Shown here in pieces: positions 34,918-43,552 of a stretch of DNA of 47,618 nucleotides. The notes beneath the pieces are model-generated. The model saw only the letters and a program-made list of their open reading frames with translations, made no database searches and had not been told where the DNA came from. The translations under genes were made by a program, and so were the position numbers. Position 1 is the first letter of the stretch, and every line of letters begins with the position of its first letter. This DNA is from Comamonadaceae bacterium. GTDB lineage: Bacteria; Pseudomonadota; Gammaproteobacteria; Burkholderiales; Burkholderiaceae_C. The stretch covers positions 1-47,618 of the forward strand of contig CANCCF010000013.1 of assembly GCA_947374485.1 (NCBI GenBank), given 5' to 3'.

Positions 34918-34932
34918 ATTCTATTTTCGAAT
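34918..34932. promoter_or_regulatory. Candidate LysR-type operator (T-N11-A dyad)
   Basis: ATTC-N7-GAAT is a perfect 15-base dyad that contains the T-N11-A spacing of LysR recognition sites. It lies 14 bases from the regulator's start and about 85 bases upstream of the gentisate dioxygenase ATG, as expected for a divergent LysR promoter. Confidence 0.5.
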
Positions 34933-35016
34933 ACTTCATATTACCCGCCTTGGATTGTCAGCGCGGCACCCGGCTTCTACGCTCCACCCCATTCCAAACA
35001 ACGCTGTGGAGACTGC

Positions 35017-36072
35017 ATGTCCTTACCTGAACTGGGCCGCCTTGAAGACCTGCCCCAAGACTACCGCGACGCGCTGGGTGCCCAGAACCTGGTGCCGCTG
35101 TGGCCCAGCCTGCGCGGCGTGCTGCCACCGGGCAAGCCCGCACCGCGCACCCGCGCCACTGCCTGGAACTACCAGGCCCTGCGCCCCCTGTTGTTGCAAG
35201 CGGGTGAACTCACCCCGATTGAAAAAGCCGAACGCCGTGTGCTGGTGCTGGCCAACCCCGGCCACGGCCTGGAAAAAATGCAGGCCAGCTCCACCATTTA
35301 CCTGGGCATGCAGCTGCTGCTGCCCGGCGAGTGGGCGCCGGCGCACCGCCACACACCCAATGCGGTGCGCATGATTGTGGAGGGAGAAGGCGCCTACACC
35401 ACGGTGGACGGCGAGAAGTGCCTGATGCAGCGCGGCGACCTGATCCTCACGCCCACGGGCCTGTGGCATGAACACGGCCACGACGGCGACAAGCCCGTGG
35501 TGTGGCTCGATGTGCTGGACCTGCCCCTGGTCTATTACATGGAGGCGTCTTACGTCACCGAAGGCCGCGCCCAAACCGTGAGCGGCGACTCCGCAGGCCT
35601 GGCCTACCAGCGCGGCGGCGTGGTGCCTTCGCCCCTGTTCGAGCGCAGCGCCACGGCATTCCCCATGCTGCGCTACCCCTGGGTGGATGTGCGCGCCGCG
35701 CTCACCACCCTGGCACGCACCCGGCCCGAAATCGAGGCCGTGCAGGTGGCCTACATCAACCCCGAAACCGGCGCGGATGCGCAAAAGATTCTGGGCTTCT
35801 CGGCCCTGATGCTGCGCCCCGGCGAAACCCTGTTGCTGCCCGCGCGCTCCACCGCCACGGTGTTCCATGTGATTGAAGGCGGCACCTCGGTGGCAGCCGA
35901 CACCAGCGCCTTTGCACTGGGTGAGGCCGACACCTGCTGCATCCCCGGCTACACCGCCACCACCCTGTTCAACGCCTCCACCAGCGCGCCCTGCTTCCTG
36001 TTTGTGGCCGACGACGCGCCGCTGCAAAAGAAGCTCGGTGTGTATGAAGTCCGCGAAGCCCACAAGGCCTGA
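35017..36072 (+). CDS. Gentisate 1,2-dioxygenase
   Basis: This is a 351-residue bicupin dioxygenase that opens the gentisate ring to maleylpyruvate using Fe(II) and O2. The N-terminal cupin has His110 and His112 in PAHRHTPNAVRMIVEG and His151 in GLWHEHGHDG, matching the iron ligands of the family. The second cupin is present but lacks a full ligand set, as usual. ATG 35017 follows GGAGA at good spacing. The longer open frame upstream crosses the promoter region. It is the first gene of the catabolic operon. Confidence 0.95.
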   Translation: MSLPELGRLEDLPQDYRDALGAQNLVPLWPSLRGVLPPGKPAPRTRATAWNYQALRPLLLQAGELTPIEKAERRVLVLANPGHGLEKMQASSTIYLGMQLLLPGEWAPAHRHTPNAVRMIVEGEGAYTTVDGEKCLMQRGDLILTPTGLWHEHGHDGDKPVVWLDVLDLPLVYYMEASYVTEGRAQTVSGDSAGLAYQRGGVVPSPLFERSATAFPMLRYPWVDVRAALTTLARTRPEIEAVQVAYINPETGADAQKILGFSALMLRPGETLLLPARSTATVFHVIEGGTSVAADTSAFALGEADTCCIPGYTATTLFNASTSAPCFLFVADDAPLQKKLGVYEVREAHKA

Positions 36073-36101
36073 ACCACCCCATTTTTAAAGAGCCACAGAC
36101 C

Positions 36102-36806
36102 ATGACCAAATACCTCTTCCCCCCTGCCCCCGTGTACTCCCTGCCCGTACAAGGCAGCGACGCCCGCTTCCCCGTCAAACGCATTTTCTGTGTGGGCCGC
36201 AACTACCACGCCCATGCGGTGGAGATGGGCCGCCCGGTGGACAAGTCCAGCATGAAGCCCTTTTATTTCATCAAGGACGCCAGCGCCCTGGTGGAGTCGG
36301 GCGCAACGGTGCCTTACCCCACTGGCACCAGCAACTACCACTTCGAGATGGAGCTGGTGGTGGCCATTGGCGCAGCAGGTTTTCGCGTCACCGAGGCCGA
36401 CGCGGCCCGCCTGGTCTACGGCTACGCTGCGGGCCTGGACATGACCCGGCGCGACCTGCAGCTGGTCGCCCGGGACCAGGGCCGCCCCTGGGACCTGGGC
36501 AAGAACTTCGAGCACTCGGCGGTATGCGCTGCCATCGTGCCGCAAGGCGAATTGGGCGTGCTGCAGTCTGGCTCCATTGCCCTGCAGGTGAACGGCCACC
36601 CCAAGCAAACCGCCGACCTGTCGCAGCTGATCTGGAACATCCCGGAGCTGCTGGCCGACCTCTCGCAGTACTACCACCTGCAGCCGGGTGACCTCATCTA
36701 CACCGGCACGCCCGAAGGCGTGGGCGCGGTGGTCAGTGGCGACCTCATCACCGGCCAGATCGCGCAGGTGGGCAGCGTGGCGCTGACCGTTGGCGCCGCC
36801 GAATAG
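36102..36806 (+). CDS. nagK: Fumarylpyruvate hydrolase (FAH family)
   Basis: This is a 234-residue FAH-fold hydrolase. The metal ligands are in FEMELVVAIG (Glu82, Glu84), and IFCVGRNYHAHAVEMG marks the substrate pocket lid. YTGTPEGVGAVVSGD is the conserved C-terminal segment. Next to gentisate dioxygenase and maleylpyruvate isomerase it is expected to split fumarylpyruvate into fumarate and pyruvate, completing the pathway. Length is normal for the NagK type. Confidence 0.92.
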   Translation: MTKYLFPPAPVYSLPVQGSDARFPVKRIFCVGRNYHAHAVEMGRPVDKSSMKPFYFIKDASALVESGATVPYPTGTSNYHFEMELVVAIGAAGFRVTEADAARLVYGYAAGLDMTRRDLQLVARDQGRPWDLGKNFEHSAVCAAIVPQGELGVLQSGSIALQVNGHPKQTADLSQLIWNIPELLADLSQYYHLQPGDLIYTGTPEGVGAVVSGDLITGQIAQVGSVALTVGAAE

Positions 36807-36826
36807 TCCAAAACGAGCAAGGAGAC

Positions 36827-38023
36827 ATGATGAACCAGCAACTCCCGGTATTGGTGAGCGGTGGCGGCATAGGCGGCCTGGCCGCAGCGCTGGCCCTGGT
36901 GCGCCAGGGTTTTGAGGTCACGGTGTTCGAGCAGGCACCGGAGATCGGTGAAATCGGCGCGGGCATACAGCTCGGGCCCAATGCCTTCCACGCCTTTGAC
37001 GCGCTGGGCATAGGCGACAAGGCGCGCGCCCGCGCCGTCTACACCGACTACATGGTGATGCATGACGCGCTGGACGAACAGCAAGTGGGCAAGATCCCCA
37101 CCGGCGAGGCCTTCATCCAGCGCTTTGGCAACCCCTATGCCGTGATCCACCGGGTGGACGTGCACCTCTCGCTGCTCGAAGGCGCGCAGGAGACCGGCCG
37201 GGTGCAGTTTTTGACCAACACCCGCATAGTCCGCATGGAACAGACCGATGGCAGCGTCACCGCCTTCGACCAGAACGGCAAGTCCTACCAGGGCGTGGCC
37301 CTGATTGGCGCGGACGGCGGCAAGTCGGTGGTGCGCCAGCAGTATGTGAACGACCCGCCGCGCGTCACTGGCCATGTGGTCTACCGCGCCGTGGTCGACA
37401 AAAAAGATTTTCCCGAAAACCTGCAGTGGAACGCGGCCAGCATCTGGGTCGGCCCGCACTGCCACCTGGTGCACTACCCCCTGCGCGGTGGCGAGCAGTA
37501 CAACGTGGTGGTGACTTTTCACAGCCGCGACAAAGAGGAATGGGGCGTGACCGACGGCAGCAAGGAAGAGGTGCAGAGCTACTTCCAGGGCATCGCCGCC
37601 AAGCCCCGCCAGCTCATTGATTTGCCCAAGACCTGGAAGCGCTGGGCCACGGCCGACCGCGAGCCGATTGGCACCTGGGTGTTTGGCCGCATCACCCTGC
37701 TGGGCGACGCCGCCCACCCCACCACGCAGTACATGGCGCAAGGCGCCTGCATGGCACTCGAAGACGCCGTGACCCTGGGCGAGGCCCTGCGCGTGCATGG
37801 CAACGACTGGCCGCAAGCACTGGCGCTGTACCAGAAATCGCGCGTGGCACGCACCGCACGCATCGTGCTCTCCGGCCGCGAGATGGGCCGCATCTACCAC
37901 GCCAAAGGTGTGGAGCGTCTGGTGCGCAACGACCTGTGGAAGGGCCGCAGCACCGAGCGCTTTTATGACGCGATGGAGTGGCTCTACGGCTGGAATGTGG
38001 ACAACTGTTTGAGCCGGGAGTAA
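36827..38023 (+). CDS. 3-hydroxybenzoate 6-monooxygenase (FAD-dependent)
   Basis: This is a 398-residue class A flavoprotein hydroxylase. The FAD loop VSGGGIGGLAAALAL is at about 10-24, the DG motif is IGADGGKSVVR, and the second FAD motif is LLGDAAHPTTQYMAQGA. Close context with gentisate dioxygenase and the overall resemblance to 3HB6H (MhbM/NagX) indicate para-hydroxylation of 3-hydroxybenzoate to gentisate with NADH. A salicylate 5-hydroxylase role is unlikely because that is a multicomponent enzyme. Two ATGs are adjacent (36827, 36830). The AAGGAG site fits the second better. Confidence 0.92.
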   Translation: MMNQQLPVLVSGGGIGGLAAALALVRQGFEVTVFEQAPEIGEIGAGIQLGPNAFHAFDALGIGDKARARAVYTDYMVMHDALDEQQVGKIPTGEAFIQRFGNPYAVIHRVDVHLSLLEGAQETGRVQFLTNTRIVRMEQTDGSVTAFDQNGKSYQGVALIGADGGKSVVRQQYVNDPPRVTGHVVYRAVVDKKDFPENLQWNAASIWVGPHCHLVHYPLRGGEQYNVVVTFHSRDKEEWGVTDGSKEEVQSYFQGIAAKPRQLIDLPKTWKRWATADREPIGTWVFGRITLLGDAAHPTTQYMAQGACMALEDAVTLGEALRVHGNDWPQALALYQKSRVARTARIVLSGREMGRIYHAKGVERLVRNDLWKGRSTERFYDAMEWLYGWNVDNCLSRE

Positions 38024-38028
38024 GGCCC

Positions 38029-38667
38029 ATGCAACTGCACAATTTCTTTCGCAGCGGCACCTCGCACCGCCTGCGCATCGCCCTCAACCTCAAAGGTCTG
38101 GCCTGCGATTACATCGCCGTGGACCTGCGCAAAAATGCGCACCAGTCTGCCGCCTTCAAGGCCCTCAACCCGCAGGGTCTGGTGCCGGCGCTGGTGGATG
38201 GTGGGCATGTGCTGACGCAGTCGGCGGCCATCATCGAATGGCTGGAAGAGCGCTACCCCACACCGGCACTCTTGCCCGCCGATGTGCACGACCGGGCCCG
38301 CGTGCGGGCACTGGCAGCCATCGTTGGCTGCGACATCCACCCGGTCAACAACAAGCGCATTCTGGACGCGCTGCGTGCGCGCTTTGGCGCCGATGAGGCC
38401 GCCATCCAGCAGTGGTGCGGCAGCTGGATTGCCGAGGGCTTTGCGGCCTTTGAGGCTTTGCTGCAGGCCGACCCGCAGCGCGGCGACTTTTGCTTTGGCA
38501 GCCAACCGGGTCTGGCTGATGTGTACCTGGTGCCGCAAGTGGAAAGTGCGCGCCGCTTCCAGGTCGACCTGGGCCCTTACCCCGCCATCGTGGCCATCGA
38601 CAAGGCCTGCAGCACGCTGGATGCCTTTGCACGCGCAGCACCGGCCGCGCAACCCGACGCTTCCTGA
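38029..38667 (+). CDS. nagL: Maleylpyruvate isomerase (zeta-class GST fold)
   Basis: This is a 212-residue zeta-class glutathione transferase. RSGTSHRLRIALNLKGL at the N-terminus is the glutathione-binding catalytic motif. VGCDIHPVNNKRIL and LVPQVESARRFQVDL match NagL of the Ralstonia naphthalene pathway strongly. It isomerises maleylpyruvate to fumarylpyruvate with glutathione. The related maleylacetoacetate isomerase is less likely given the gentisate neighbours. It starts 5 bases after the hydroxylase stop. Confidence 0.93.
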   Translation: MQLHNFFRSGTSHRLRIALNLKGLACDYIAVDLRKNAHQSAAFKALNPQGLVPALVDGGHVLTQSAAIIEWLEERYPTPALLPADVHDRARVRALAAIVGCDIHPVNNKRILDALRARFGADEAAIQQWCGSWIAEGFAAFEALLQADPQRGDFCFGSQPGLADVYLVPQVESARRFQVDLGPYPAIVAIDKACSTLDAFARAAPAAQPDAS

Positions 38668-38706
38668 AACTTTTTTCCAACACCCAAAAAACCCGAGGAG
38701 ACTTCC

Positions 38707-39888
38707 ATGACACACCCCAACAAACGCTTCTTTCTATCCACCCTGGGCGGCGCCGCGCTGCTGGCCCTGGGCCTCACGGCCCACGCCGCCGAGCCCTTGA
38801 AGATCGGCATGGTGCTGCCCATGTCAGGCCCCTTTGCTTCATATGGCAAGCAGATTGAAAGCGGTGCGCGCCTGTACCTGGCGCAAAGCGGTGGCGTGTT
38901 TTCGGGCCGCAAGGTCGAGCTCATCATCAAGGACGACACCGGCGTGGCACCCGAGATCAGCAAGCGCGCCGCACAAGAGCTGGTGGTGAAAGACAAGGTC
39001 GACATCCTTGCCGGTTTTGGCCTCACGCCCTCGGCCTTTGCCGTGGCGCCCATTGCCACCGAGGCCAGGAAGCCCATGGTGGTGATGAACGCGGCCACCT
39101 CGGCCATCACCACCAAGTCCGACTACATCCTGCGCGTCTCGCACACCCTGCCGCAGGTGACCGCACCGATTGCCAGCTGGGCTGCGAAGAACAAGATCAA
39201 AAAGGTGTTCACGCTGGTGGCCGACTTCGGACCCGGGCTGGACGCCGCCGCGCAGTTCAAGAAAACCTTTACCGCCGCCGGTGGTGAAGTGGTGGGTGAA
39301 GTGCGCACCCCCGTGAAGAGCCCTGACTTCGCGCCCTTCCTGCAAAAGATCAAGGACGCAGCGCCCGAAGCGGTGTTCCTGTTTGTGCCACCGGGCGAGC
39401 AGACCGTGGCCTTCATCAAGGGCTTTGCCGAGCGTGACCTGGCCAAAGCGGGCATCCGCATCATCGCCACCGGCGACCTGAGCGACGAAGACATTCTGGA
39501 CAGCCTGGGTGACAGTGCCCTGGGTGTCGTCAACTCCATGCAGTATGCCGAGAGCCACAACTCGCCCGAGAACAAGGCCTACACGGCCGCCTTTGCCAAG
39601 GCCAACCCCGGCATGCGCCCGGGCTATATGTCGGTGGCCGGTTTTGACGGCATGCAGCTGATTGCCAAGACGCTGGAGAAAACCAGCGGCGATTCGGATG
39701 GCGACAAGTTCATGGCCGCCGCCAAGGGCCTGGCCTGGACCAGCCCGCGCGGCCCCATCAGCATCGACCCGCAAACCCGCGACATCGTGCAGACCATCTA
39801 CATCCGCAAGGTGGAAAAAGTGGCGGGCAAGCTGCAGAACGTGGAGTTCGACCAGGTTGCCAATTTCAAAGACCCCGGCAAGCAGTAA
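38707..39888 (+). CDS. ABC transporter substrate-binding protein (Liv-type, predicted aromatic acid)
   Basis: This is a 393-residue periplasmic binding protein. A signal peptide (about 1-27, ending AHA) is followed by the Peripla_BP_6 fold opening with LKIGMVLPMSGPFASYGKQI. It belongs to the branched-chain amino acid (LivJ) group, which also includes many aromatic-acid binders. The preceding 3-hydroxybenzoate genes in the same direction, 39 bases upstream, suggest an aromatic acid ligand. GAGGAG before ATG is a strong ribosome site, fitting high expression of a binding protein. Confidence 0.92.
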   Translation: MTHPNKRFFLSTLGGAALLALGLTAHAAEPLKIGMVLPMSGPFASYGKQIESGARLYLAQSGGVFSGRKVELIIKDDTGVAPEISKRAAQELVVKDKVDILAGFGLTPSAFAVAPIATEARKPMVVMNAATSAITTKSDYILRVSHTLPQVTAPIASWAAKNKIKKVFTLVADFGPGLDAAAQFKKTFTAAGGEVVGEVRTPVKSPDFAPFLQKIKDAAPEAVFLFVPPGEQTVAFIKGFAERDLAKAGIRIIATGDLSDEDILDSLGDSALGVVNSMQYAESHNSPENKAYTAAFAKANPGMRPGYMSVAGFDGMQLIAKTLEKTSGDSDGDKFMAAAKGLAWTSPRGPISIDPQTRDIVQTIYIRKVEKVAGKLQNVEFDQVANFKDPGKQ

Positions 39889-39891
39889 GCC

Positions 39892-40749
39892 ATGACCGTT
39901 CTCTTCGATGGCATTGCCTCCGGCATGCTGCTGTTTCTCATCAGCGTGGGCCTGTCGGTCACGCTGGGGCTGATGAACTTCGTCAACCTCGCGCATGGCG
40001 CCTTTGCCATGGTCGGCGGCTATGTGTGCGTCACCCTGCTCAACCGCGTGGGCCTGCCGTTTCTGCTCTCGCTGCCCCTGGCCGCGCTGGCCACGGCCGC
40101 CGTGGGTGTGCTGCTGGAGCGTGTGCTGTACCGCCGCCTGTACGGCGCCACGCACCTGGACCAGGTGCTGTTTTCCATCAGCCTGGTGTTCATGTCCATG
40201 GCCGCGGCCAGCTACTTTTTCGGTGCCAACCAGCAGCCGCTGCAGTTGCCTGAATTCTTGCGCGGCCAGTTCAAGCTGCCGGGTCTGGACATGGGGGTCT
40301 ACCGCCTGTTCCTGATCGTGGTGGCCGGCGCCATTGCCTGGGGCGTGCAGGCGCTGGTGAGCGGCACGCGCTTTGGTGCGCAGCTGCGCGCCTCGGTGGA
40401 CAACCCGCGTGCAGCGCGCGGTGTGGGCATCAACGTGGAGCGCATCTTCACGCTCACCTTTGCCCTGGGCACGGCGCTGGCCGGTCTGGGTGGCGCCATG
40501 GGGGTGGAGATGCTGGGGCTGGACCCGGGCTTTCCGATCAAGTACGTGGTGTACTTTTTGATTGTGGTGGCGGTGGGTGGCAGCGGCAGCATCACCGGCT
40601 CGTTGGTGGCCTCGTTGATCCTGGGTGTGGTCGATGTGGCGGGCAAGTACTACGTGCCCGAGGTCGGCTCCTTCCTGATCTACGCGGTGATGGTGGTGAT
40701 GCTGGTGTTCCGCCCGCAAGGCCTGTTTGGCCGCAAGGCCGCGAGGTAG
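39892..40749 (+). CDS. ABC transporter permease, LivH type
   Basis: This 285-residue inner-membrane permease has about eight helices. LMNFVNLAHGAFAMVGGYV at about 24-42 is the LivH hallmark. AQLRASVDNPRAARGVGINVERIF is the cytoplasmic coupling loop. It starts 3 bases after the binding protein stop. Unlike the tight spacing elsewhere in this operon, 268 bases with a structured repeat separate it from the second permease. Confidence 0.93.
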   Translation: MTVLFDGIASGMLLFLISVGLSVTLGLMNFVNLAHGAFAMVGGYVCVTLLNRVGLPFLLSLPLAALATAAVGVLLERVLYRRLYGATHLDQVLFSISLVFMSMAAASYFFGANQQPLQLPEFLRGQFKLPGLDMGVYRLFLIVVAGAIAWGVQALVSGTRFGAQLRASVDNPRAARGVGINVERIFTLTFALGTALAGLGGAMGVEMLGLDPGFPIKYVVYFLIVVAVGGSGSITGSLVASLILGVVDVAGKYYVPEVGSFLIYAVMVVMLVFRPQGLFGRKAAR

Positions 40750-40798
40750 CTTGTATGGCTGGCTTTTTCAGACGCGCAGTCAGCAGTCACGCGAGCCT

Positions 40799-40922
40799 CA
40801 GGCCGACGCGGCACTCTGCTCCGCGGCTGTCCCCCGGCCTGCGGCCTCCTCCTTTATGCCGCTGCGCAGAGCGCCGCATCGTCCTGAGTCCAGAGCCGGT
40901 GTTGGCGCGCAATGACTGGGTA
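40799..40922 (+). repeat. Dispersed structured intergenic repeat, copy 2
   Basis: This copy shares with the 23.4-23.8 kb region, in the same order, CAGGCCGACGYGGCACTC, TGTCCCCCG, GCCTCCTCCTTTA, GAGCGCC..CGTCCTG and GTTGGCGCGCAA. It is the compact form. The central hairpin at 40836-40846 is GGCC-TGC-GGCC, a paired change relative to GCCC-TGC-GGGC in copy 1. It sits between livH- and livM-type genes, and no gene is seen in this gap (40750-41017). Confidence 0.78.
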
Positions 40923-41017
40923 CCCAAAAACTGTGTGCGCCAACCGTGTTGGTGGCAGTGGCTTGAACAAATCTGCACCTACGGCAGTGGCCCGAAAAAA
41001 CATTCCAAGGATTTCAC

Positions 41018-42052
41018 ATGCATAGCTCTTCGAATACTTCCGTACCAGCGCCGCCCATTGCCTCCAAAGCGATTGACCAACTGAAAGCCGCCGACCGTTG
41101 GCAAGCACCCGAACTCGTGTTCTGGCTGCTCCCCATCGCCGCCTATTTCATCTTCCCCGACAACCTGGTGCTGCTCACGCAAATGGCGATTACCGCGCTG
41201 TTCTGCCTCTCGCTGGACCTGATCCTCGGCTACGCGGGCATTGTCTCGCTGGGGCATGCGGCCTTCTTTGGCTTGGGGGCTTACACCGCCGGGCTGCTGG
41301 CAGCCCACGGCTGGGGTGAGCCGCTCAGCGGGCTGATGATCGCAGCACTGGTGAGTGCCGTGCTGGGCCTGCTGACCAGCCTGCTGGTGCTGCGCGGGGC
41401 CGACCTCACGCGATTGATGGTGACGCTGGGTGTAGCCATGATGCTGTTTGAGCTGGCCAACAAAATGACCTGGCTGACCGGCGGTGTGGACGGACTGCAG
41501 GGCATGGAGATGCAGCCGCTCCTGGGCCGGTTCCGCTTTGACATGGTGGGCAAGACCGCCTTCTGGTACGCGCTTGGCGTGCTGTTCCTGCTGTTCTGGG
41601 CCGCGCGCAAGCTGGTGCACAGCCCCTTTGGCCTCTCGCTCAAGGGCATACGCCTGAACGTGGCGCGCATGCCCGCCCTCGGTGCGCCGGTGAACCGGCG
41701 CCTGGCGGCCGTCTACACCATCGGTGCGGCCTATGCCGGTGTGGCCGGTGCCTTGCTGGCGCAAACCACGCAGTTTGTGGCGCTGGACGTGCTGTCCTTC
41801 AACCGCTCGGCCGAGCTGCTGCTGATTTTGGTGCTGGGCGGCTCGGGCCGTCTGTATGGCGCGCTCATCGGCACCGTGGTTTTCATGGCGGCCCACCATG
41901 TGCTGTCGGACATGAACCCCGAGTACTGGCAGTTCTGGCTGGGCGCCCTGCTGCTGGCGATTGTGCTGTTTGCCCGTGATGGCGTGATGGGCGGCCTGCG
42001 CCGTGGCGCTGCACGCCTTGGTCGGCCTTTGGGACTGGGAGCACAAGCATGA
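41018..42052 (+). CDS. ABC transporter permease, LivM type
   Basis: This 344-residue permease has about ten helices. LGYAGIVSLGHAAFFGLGAY is the LivM signature and KGIRLNVARMPALGAPVNRR the coupling loop. The polar N-terminal 35 residues are typical. ATG 41018 follows an AAGG site. It overlaps the first ATPase gene by 4 bases. It would pair with the LivH-type permease upstream of the repeat. Confidence 0.92.
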   Translation: MHSSSNTSVPAPPIASKAIDQLKAADRWQAPELVFWLLPIAAYFIFPDNLVLLTQMAITALFCLSLDLILGYAGIVSLGHAAFFGLGAYTAGLLAAHGWGEPLSGLMIAALVSAVLGLLTSLLVLRGADLTRLMVTLGVAMMLFELANKMTWLTGGVDGLQGMEMQPLLGRFRFDMVGKTAFWYALGVLFLLFWAARKLVHSPFGLSLKGIRLNVARMPALGAPVNRRLAAVYTIGAAYAGVAGALLAQTTQFVALDVLSFNRSAELLLILVLGGSGRLYGALIGTVVFMAAHHVLSDMNPEYWQFWLGALLLAIVLFARDGVMGGLRRGAARLGRPLGLGAQA

Positions 42053-42801
42053 CCTACGCCCTGCAAACCCACAACCTGGTGAAGAAATTTGGCGGCTTTG
42101 TGGTCACCAACCGGGTGTCGCTGAACGTGCAGGCCGGTGCGCGCCACGCGCTCATAGGCCCCAACGGCGCGGGCAAGACCACGCTGATCAACCTGCTCAC
42201 CGGCTTTCTGGAACCCAGCAGCGGCACCGTGCTGCTGCAGGGCCAGCCGGTGACCACGTTGGCGCAGCACCAGCGCGTCAAGCGCGGGCTGGCGCGCACC
42301 TTCCAGATCAACCGCCTGTTCGCGGACCTCACGGTGCTGGAGTCGGTGGTGCTGGCGGTGAACGAGCGCCTGGGCCTGGGCGCCAAATTCTGGCAGCCCG
42401 TGGGCGCGCACACGCAGGCCATAGAAGAAGCGGCCGAGCTGCTGCGCACTTTGAAACTGCTGGACGTGGCCCACGAACAAACGCGCAACCTGGCCTACGG
42501 CAAACAGCGCCTGATCGAGATTGCGCTGGCACTGGCCGCCAAGCCCTCGGTGCTGTTGCTGGACGAGCCCGCAGCCGGTGTGCCCACCGCGGAGAGCCGC
42601 GAGCTGTTTGAATCGATTGCCGCGCTGCCACGCGACGTGACCATTTTGCTCATCGAGCATGACATGGACCTCGTCTTCCGTTTTGCCGACACCATCTCTG
42701 TGCTGGTCAGTGGCGCCCTGCTCACGCAAGGCACGCCAGAAGAAATTGCCCGCGACCCCAAGGTCCAAGAGGTCTATCTCGGAGAAGCCGCCCATGTCTG
42801 A
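42049..42801 (+). CDS. ABC transporter ATP-binding protein, LivG type
   Basis: This is a 250-residue ATPase with Walker A GPNGAGKTT, the signature NLAYGKQRLIEIA (a LivG variant of LSGGQ), Walker B VLLLDEPAAGV and the switch His in LIEHDMD. The shortened region between Walker A and signature is normal for the group. It overlaps its neighbours on both sides (4 bases with livM, 8 with livF), as expected for a stoichiometric heterodimeric ATPase pair. Confidence 0.94.
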   Translation: MTYALQTHNLVKKFGGFVVTNRVSLNVQAGARHALIGPNGAGKTTLINLLTGFLEPSSGTVLLQGQPVTTLAQHQRVKRGLARTFQINRLFADLTVLESVVLAVNERLGLGAKFWQPVGAHTQAIEEAAELLRTLKLLDVAHEQTRNLAYGKQRLIEIALALAAKPSVLLLDEPAAGVPTAESRELFESIAALPRDVTILLIEHDMDLVFRFADTISVLVSGALLTQGTPEEIARDPKVQEVYLGEAAHV

Positions 42802-43501
42802 ACTCCTCACACTCGACAAGGTCTGGGCCGGTTACGGCGAGGCCGTGGTGCTTGAAGGCATCTCGCTGCAATTGCAGGCCGGTGACAGCCTCTCGCTGCT
42901 CGGGCGCAACGGCATGGGCAAGAGCACGCTCTTGTCCACGCTGATGGGCGCCACGCGCTTTCACAAGGGCAGCATGCGCTGGCAGGGCAGCGACCTGGCC
43001 GCAGTCAAGCCGCATGCGCGCGCGCATCTGGGCCTGGGCTGGGTGCCACAGGAGCGCGATATTTTTGCCTCGCTCTCGGTGGAAGAAAACCTGCGCGTGG
43101 TGCAGACCAAGGGCCACTGGGACCTGCAAAAAATCTACGCCCTGTTCCCGCGCCTGCAGGAGCGCTCAGCCAACATGGGCAACCAGCTCTCCGGCGGCGA
43201 GCAGCAGATGCTGGCCATTGGCCGCGCCCTCATGCTCAACCCGCAGTTGCTGCTGCTCGATGAACCCCTGGAAGGCCTGGCGCCGCTGATCGTGCAGGAG
43301 CTGCTGGCCATCATCCAGACGCTCACCCGCGAGAGCGGCATGGCGGTGATTCTGGTGGAGCAGCATGCGCGCCAGATTCTGCCGCTGACCCGACAGGCCC
43401 TGGTGCTGGAGCGTGGCAAGGGCGTGTACCTGGGGCCGGCCCAAACCTTGCTGGACGACAGCGCCCTGCTTGACAGCTGGCTGGGGGTGGCAGCCCATTG
43501 A
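42794..43501 (+). CDS. ABC transporter ATP-binding protein, LivF type
   Basis: This is a 235-residue ATPase with Walker A GRNGMGKST, signature LSGGEQQMLAIGRAL, Walker B LLLLDEPLEGLAPL and the switch His in LVEQHAR. These features separate LivF from LivG types. ATG 42794 overlaps the livG stop by 8 bases. It ends the importer operon, and a LysR gene follows on the same strand 51 bases later. Confidence 0.94.
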   Translation: MSELLTLDKVWAGYGEAVVLEGISLQLQAGDSLSLLGRNGMGKSTLLSTLMGATRFHKGSMRWQGSDLAAVKPHARAHLGLGWVPQERDIFASLSVEENLRVVQTKGHWDLQKIYALFPRLQERSANMGNQLSGGEQQMLAIGRALMLNPQLLLLDEPLEGLAPLIVQELLAIIQTLTRESGMAVILVEQHARQILPLTRQALVLERGKGVYLGPAQTLLDDSALLDSWLGVAAH

Positions 43502-43524
43502 AGGCAGGGGTGCGCTGTATCGCC

Positions 43525-43551
43525 TGCAGCAAACAAGGTAGATTTGCTGCA
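43525..43551. promoter_or_regulatory. Perfect 9-bp inverted repeat covering the ribosome site of a LysR gene
   Basis: TGCAGCAAA and TTTGCTGCA are exact inverted arms with a 9-base spacer holding AAGG. The dyad ends one base before ATG 43553. It could be an autoregulatory operator or, as RNA, a hairpin with the ribosome site in its loop. Confidence 0.5.
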
Positions 43552-43552
43552 A

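Noticed and set aside
38839..40719. A 626-codon open frame on the minus strand across the importer genes, and similar long antisense frames at 42-1547, 2669-4063, 13980-15197, 16223-17416 and 21588-22928.
   Set aside because: They lie opposite well-supported genes, have His/Gln/Gly- or Ala/Pro/Ser-rich compositions expected from GC-rich antisense codons, match no family and have no ribosome sites.
34926..41040. The 12-mer TTCGAATACTTC occurs both in the gentisate promoter and at the start of the LivM-type gene.
   Set aside because: Dozens of 12-mer coincidences are expected in 47 kb, and the second copy lies within coding sequence.
40727..41084. Short + strand frames between the two permease genes.
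   Set aside because: They span the second repeat copy and the start of the LivM-type gene in another frame, with no protein similarity to frames in copy 1.
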